This document shows, piece after piece, positions 6,085 to 8,952 of a stretch of DNA of 8,952 nucleotides. The notes below the pieces were generated by a model. That model saw nothing but the letters and a program-made list of their open reading frames with translations, did not search any database and was not told the origin of the DNA. Source of the DNA: SZUA-229 sp041589455 (GTDB taxonomy: Bacteria > Pseudomonadota > Gammaproteobacteria > SZUA-229); the NCBI GenBank assembly GCA_041589455.1, contig JBFHVQ010000095.1, positions 1 to 8,952 on the forward strand, in the 5' to 3' direction. The position numbers were made by a program, and so were the translations under genes. Position 1 is the stretch's first letter, and each line of letters starts with the position of its first letter.

Positions 6085-7089
6085 TTAATCGCTTTCATCT
6101 GATACAAAATTTAAATCAGAACGATTCACTCGTTCATTTATTTTGATTGCTGCATTACCGCGAGACACACCCAGCTGGCCACGAAATAACGGTATTTCTT
6201 CTGCTTCAACCACAACCTGCTCTGGCATATCAAAAGGAATCACATCGCCAACTTTTAACTGATTGATTTCCTGTAATGACATTTCTATTTCTGAAAGCTG
6301 GCTACGAATTTCAATTTTTGATTCAAAGATTTCATCACGCAAGGAAATCCGCCAACGATCATCCACTTCAGACACATCAGATTGCACACCTGCATCCAGT
6401 AAATCCCTGATCGGCTCGATCATCGAATAGGGCATAGTGATATGCAAATCACCACCGCCGCCTTCCAGATCAATTCTAAATGTACTGACTACTACAACTT
6501 CCGTCGGGCTAACTATATTTGCCAGGTGAGGGTTTACTTCTGATGACTGATATTCCATCTTCAGCTGTTTCACTGGATTCCAGGCGTCTTCCAGATCTTT
6601 GAAAATCTGCTCTAGCAACATACTTATAACGCGCTGCTCTGTAGGCGTGAATTCACGACCTTCAATTTTATTGTAGAAGCGACCTTCACCACCAAAGAAG
6701 TTATCTACCACAATAAACACCAGCTTCGGGTCAATAACAAACAGCGCCGTACCTTTCAATGGGTCAATCTTGATCATATTTAAACTGGTTGGAACATAGA
6801 GACTATGTACATACTCAGCAAACTTCATCATCTGCACCCCACCCACCGCGAGTTCGGCCTGGCGACGTAACAGATTGAATAGACTGACACGAAAGTTTCG
6901 AGCAAAACGTTCGTTGATCATTTCCAGCGTGGGCAAGCGCCCACGCACAATACGTTCCTGTGAATTAAAATCAAACGTTCTGGCAGTGCCGTCATTCAGT
7001 TCATCACTTTCGGTTTCGACATCACCGTCATCTACCCCGTGTAACAGGGCATCGATTTCATCCTGACTTAGTACATCTGCAGTTGCCAT
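6085..7089 (-). CDS. fliM: Flagellar motor switch protein FliM (334 aa)
   Basis: C-ring protein that receives the chemotaxis signal. Residues 7-16 (LSQDEIDALL) are the conserved peptide that binds phosphorylated CheY. The middle domain (about 45-235) has GRLPTLEMINERFARNFR, GGVQMMKFAEYVHSLYVPTS and FFGGEGRF with the conserved glycine motif for FliG contact. The C-terminal SpoA domain (about 258-325) includes LKVGDVIPFDMPEQVVV and IPLFRGQLG, and pairs with FliN. Length is standard and nothing essential appears missing. It starts 10 bp after fliL; the ribosome binding site (AAGATAA) is weak, so coupling to fliL translation is likely. The intact CheY-binding motif implies a working chemotaxis pathway elsewhere in the genome. 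Confidence 0.98.
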   Translation of the reverse strand: MATADVLSQDEIDALLHGVDDGDVETESDELNDGTARTFDFNSQERIVRGRLPTLEMINERFARNFRVSLFNLLRRQAELAVGGVQMMKFAEYVHSLYVPTSLNMIKIDPLKGTALFVIDPKLVFIVVDNFFGGEGRFYNKIEGREFTPTEQRVISMLLEQIFKDLEDAWNPVKQLKMEYQSSEVNPHLANIVSPTEVVVVSTFRIDLEGGGGDLHITMPYSMIEPIRDLLDAGVQSDVSEVDDRWRISLRDEIFESKIEIRSQLSEIEMSLQEINQLKVGDVIPFDMPEQVVVEAEEIPLFRGQLGVSRGNAAIKINERVNRSDLNFVSDESD

Positions 7090-7099
7090 AGCGTTATCT

Positions 7100-7645
7100 T
7101 TATTGCATTACAAAACTGGTGAAATAAAGGGCTTCGATTGAATGTGGCTCACCCACACTCTTTAACACTTCCTGAATCACTTCGATAGACTCTTGACTCA
7201 GTGCCCGCTTACCTTCACGTGTGTTTATTTCAAAATACTGCTTGCCACCTAATAGTAACAATAGCTCGTTTCTTACTGCCGGCATATGCGTTTTAAGTGC
7301 GGCTTCTACTGCCGGATCATAGCTCATCACCTGTATATCAACCTGTAAGAAACTGACCTGTTCCTGATTTTCAAAGTTAACCACAAAGGCAGGATGCAAT
7401 GGGATATAGATGGGTGTACCTGTTTTTTTAACAACTTCTCCCGCCTCTTCAGAATCAACACTTTCTTCTGAAGTTTCACCATTTCCACCCTCAGCTGGTG
7501 CATCATCACCACCCATCAGGAAAATAGTCACCCCAACAGCAATACCAATAACCAGAAGCAAACCATTCACAATTAGAATGATTTTCATCATCCCACCGCC
7601 ACTTTTGCCTTCTTCGTTGCCTTCTTCTATCTCTTCATCAGCCAT
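7100..7645 (-). CDS. fliL: Flagellar basal body protein FliL (181 aa)
   Basis: Single-pass inner-membrane protein that associates with the MotAB stator and basal body and supports torque or stator stability. A short acidic cytoplasmic N-terminus is followed by a membrane segment at about 20-44 (MKIILIVNGLLLVIGIAVG). Next comes an acidic Gly/Ser/Glu-rich periplasmic linker (46-75), then the conserved domain (about 78-181) with YIPLHPAFVVNF, FLQVDIQVM, the LLLLLGGK helix region, REGKRALSQE and the canonical end ALYFTSFVMQ. ATG 7645 has a strong AGGGG (minus strand of 7653-7657) seven bases upstream. It is the first gene of the fliLMNOP block, about 20 nt from the predicted sigma-54 start site. 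Confidence 0.96.
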   Translation of the reverse strand: MADEEIEEGNEEGKSGGGMMKIILIVNGLLLVIGIAVGVTIFLMGGDDAPAEGGNGETSEESVDSEEAGEVVKKTGTPIYIPLHPAFVVNFENQEQVSFLQVDIQVMSYDPAVEAALKTHMPAVRNELLLLLGGKQYFEINTREGKRALSQESIEVIQEVLKSVGEPHSIEALYFTSFVMQ

Positions 7646-7677
7646 TCAGCTTCCCCTATTGGTTAATTTCATTAAAA

Positions 7678-7691
7678 GCAAAGAACGTGCC
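7678..7691 (-). promoter_or_regulatory. Sigma-54 (RpoN) promoter for fliLMNOP
   Basis: On the minus strand GGCACG-TTCT-TTGC then T matches the -24/-12 consensus TGGCACG-N4-TTGCW at all core positions except the base before GG, which is C rather than T. The GG and GC pairs are exactly 10 bp apart. The start site would be near 7667, giving a leader of about 21 nt with the AGGGG ribosome binding site. This fits the sigma-54 control of fliL operons known in Pseudomonas and Vibrio and implies an enhancer-binding activator of the FleQ/FlrA/FlrC/FleR kind. Confidence 0.85.
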
Positions 7692-7695
7692 GCTA

Positions 7696-7713
7696 TTGAG
7701 TAAATTAACTCAA
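7696..7713. promoter_or_regulatory. 18-bp near-palindrome next to the sigma-54 promoter
   Basis: TTGAGT and ACTCAA flank AAATTA; 16 of 18 positions are symmetric. It lies 4 bp upstream of the -24 element, at about -29 to -46 from the predicted start. Candidate binding site for a flagellar activator or repressor. The identity is unknown, and it is not an exact match to the FleQ box as I recall it. Confidence 0.45.
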
Positions 7714-7752
7714 ATCATCAACAATCGCGCCGTCGTTGCAATTTTTAAAGTT

Positions 7753-7780
7753 TTGACACCTGCCATAATAATAGTATTAA
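7753..7780 (+). promoter_or_regulatory. Possible sigma-70 promoter toward the fliK-like gene
   Basis: An exact TTGACA (7753-7758) is followed after 16 bp by TATTAA (7775-7780), a four-of-six -10 match. Transcription would start near 7788, leaving a leader of about 200 nt before ATG 7996. Confidence 0.35.
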
Positions 7781-7800
7781 TTCATTTAATTTCAATGAGA

Positions 7801-7830
7801 TAGACATATTTTTGCAAGTTACTATATAAA
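7801..7830 (+). promoter_or_regulatory. Second possible sigma-70 promoter toward the fliK-like gene
   Basis: TAGACA (7801-7806) and TATAAA (7825-7830) each match consensus at five of six positions, with 18-bp spacing. The start would be near 7837. The region is AT-rich, so chance matches are likely. Confidence 0.35.
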
Positions 7831-7905
7831 AAATCCAATTAACGAACCCAGACCATCAGTTACTTACATCTGCTCAAGTAACAAATGATAAATTATTGAA
7901 ATTGC

Positions 7906-7932
7906 TGCATAAGTCGAACATTTGGCCGATAA
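7906..7932 (+). promoter_or_regulatory. Possible sigma-28 (FliA) promoter for the fliK-like gene
   Basis: GCCGATAA at 7925-7932 is an exact match to the FliA -10 consensus. The -35 at the expected 15-bp distance (TGCA, 7906-7909, for TAAA) is poor. The start would be near 7940, about 56 nt before ATG 7996. The perfect -10 in a flagellar region is suggestive, but the weak -35 leaves doubt. Confidence 0.4.
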
Positions 7933-7995
7933 TCTCTAATATGAAGCTGAAATCGCCAAAAAACTGTCACCTGCAAGCGATAGAGTTAGTTTTGC

Positions 7996-8952
7996 ATGAT
8001 TAATATTCCACCCATCAAGGCCTCGGCAGCCCCCACAACACCTTTGTTGACAGAAGTCAGCAAAACCTGGAAAGTGGGGCAGATTTTGAGTGCGACCTCG
8101 ACACAGACTAGCCCTGCTCACAGCAATGTACTACTGCAGATGGGACAGCATTTAATACAGACAAAAACACCAGTGGATATCCAACAAGGTCAACAGGTGA
8201 ATCTGCAAGTTAAAAGCCTAGGTGACCCACAGGAAAAACTGCTTCCCCTACTTAAACTTTTACCCCTAACGTCAACTGATACTCAACTCATCTCAAAGAT
8301 TGCTACAGGCAAGTTACGAGAGTTCATCGCAGTACAACAACACCTAAGCCAACTCCAGAAAAGCGCACATCAGCTACTGAGCTTAGCGCAAAAACAAACG
8401 ACACCCGCACTGCCTGAATCACTAACTGCTTCAATTCAGAAATTGCAGACTTCATTACAAGTAAAAAGTCAGAACCTCGACGCCAGCCAGCTCAAACAAC
8501 TCATTTCAAACAGTGGTGTTTTTCTCGAAAACAAACTAGCAAACCAGATCAACCAAGTAGCTAACATGACACCACAGCAAGTGCTTAAACCACTTTATAA
8601 CGATATGAAGCTTCAACTGTTATCACTAAGTCAGCAGTTAACACAACTTACCGGACAGCTGCCTCACAAAAACTATCAGCCTGTTCTAAACTTGACGCCA
8701 CAACAATCTCAACAGCTACAAAATCTAGTTTCACAATATGCCGACAAACCCACATTATGGGTTAAGCCACTAACAAACAGCCTGGCACCCAGCAATCTCC
8801 AGCAACTTGTTCAGTATTTACAATTGCCAAAATCTGAGCAGAATATTTCAGAACAGTTAAAACAGCTTGCAGATACTATATTGCAGCAATTACAACAGCA
8901 GCCTTTAACGCAAAGAAAACTTCAATCTCTTACTGATCTGTTGCAGAACAGG
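7996..8952 (+). CDS. FliK-like hook-length control protein, partial at 3' end
   Basis: Open frame of 319 codons from ATG 7996 to the window edge without a stop. An in-frame TAG at 7987-7989 makes this the first possible ATG; the ribosome binding site (TAGAG, about 10 nt upstream) is weak. The visible part is glutamine-rich (56 of 319 residues), has no cysteine, and is leucine/glutamine helical in character, as expected for the N-terminal part of FliK. Residues about 26-74 (VGQIL...VLLQMGQHLIQ...QQGQQVNLQV) and the segment SGVFLENKLANQI with the following DMKLQLLSL resemble stretches recurring in gammaproteobacterial FliK proteins. FliK is exported, measures hook length, and switches export specificity through a C-terminal domain that would lie past 8952. 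It could be the main FliK or a second FliK-like protein. The gene is divergent from fliL. Confidence 0.75.
   Translation, partial: MINIPPIKASAAPTTPLLTEVSKTWKVGQILSATSTQTSPAHSNVLLQMGQHLIQTKTPVDIQQGQQVNLQVKSLGDPQEKLLPLLKLLPLTSTDTQLISKIATGKLREFIAVQQHLSQLQKSAHQLLSLAQKQTTPALPESLTASIQKLQTSLQVKSQNLDASQLKQLISNSGVFLENKLANQINQVANMTPQQVLKPLYNDMKLQLLSLSQQLTQLTGQLPHKNYQPVLNLTPQQSQQLQNLVSQYADKPTLWVKPLTNSLAPSNLQQLVQYLQLPKSEQNISEQLKQLADTILQQLQQQPLTQRKLQSLTDLLQNR

Noticed and set aside
7746..7769. Sigma-28-like TAAAGTTT followed by GCCATAA
   Set aside because: The spacing between the halves is too short and the -10 lacks a base; the same bases fit the sigma-70-like site better.
7936..8121. Minus-strand open frame of 61 codons across the start of the fliK-like gene
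   Set aside because: It overlaps the convincing plus-strand frame, has no family resemblance, and its cysteine-rich translation looks like an antisense artefact.
1..8952. Mobile element, CRISPR, tRNA or toxin-antitoxin signature
   Set aside because: I found no transposase, terminal inverted repeats, spaced direct-repeat array, cloverleaf or paired small genes; the genes are core chromosomal types.

Overview
This window looks like a chromosomal segment of a motile gammaproteobacterium. The evidence is a YajD-type HNH protein very close to the enterobacterial form, a full-length trifunctional CysG, a GrxC-type glutaredoxin, and a fliLMNOP block behind a textbook sigma-54 promoter, as in polarly flagellated gammaproteobacteria. 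Base composition is moderately AT-rich. No IS element, phage gene, tRNA, rRNA or CRISPR array is visible. I cannot name a species.

Layout, left to right. (1) 45-458 (+): a short TlpA/thioredoxin-like protein with a CPPC active site and no export signal. (2) 715-1920 (+): a two-transmembrane protein with a BarA-like extracytoplasmic region, a HAMP domain and a complete receiver domain, but no histidine kinase or output domain. (3) 1949-2326 (-): yajD, convergent with the previous gene. (4) 2575-3999 (-): cysG, ending at a strong hairpin terminator (2513-2542). (5) 4138-4395 (-): grxC. (6) 4434-7645 (-): fliL, fliM, fliN, fliO and fliP, tightly packed and transcribed in that order from a sigma-54 promoter at 7678-7691. 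(7) 7996 to the right edge (+): a divergent, glutamine-rich FliK-like protein that runs out of the window, behind a 350-bp intergenic region with several promoter candidates.

The flagellar genes encode the C-ring/switch proteins FliM and FliN, the stator-associated membrane protein FliL, and the export-gate proteins FliO and FliP. The usual next genes (fliQ, fliR, flhB) are missing: fliP is followed after 38 bp by grxC and then cysG. This is an operon break, and it puts thiol redox and siroheme synthesis genes downstream of the flagellar block on the same strand.

Most of the window is ordinary housekeeping and motility DNA. The points most worth a second look are the kinase-less HAMP-receiver membrane protein, the fliP/grxC break, the divergent FliK-like gene with an exact GCCGATAA box upstream, three GTTAAC hexamers repeated at exactly 16-bp intervals in front of cysG, and a 7-7-7 inverted repeat upstream of yajD. 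I see no clear evidence of a wholly new system.
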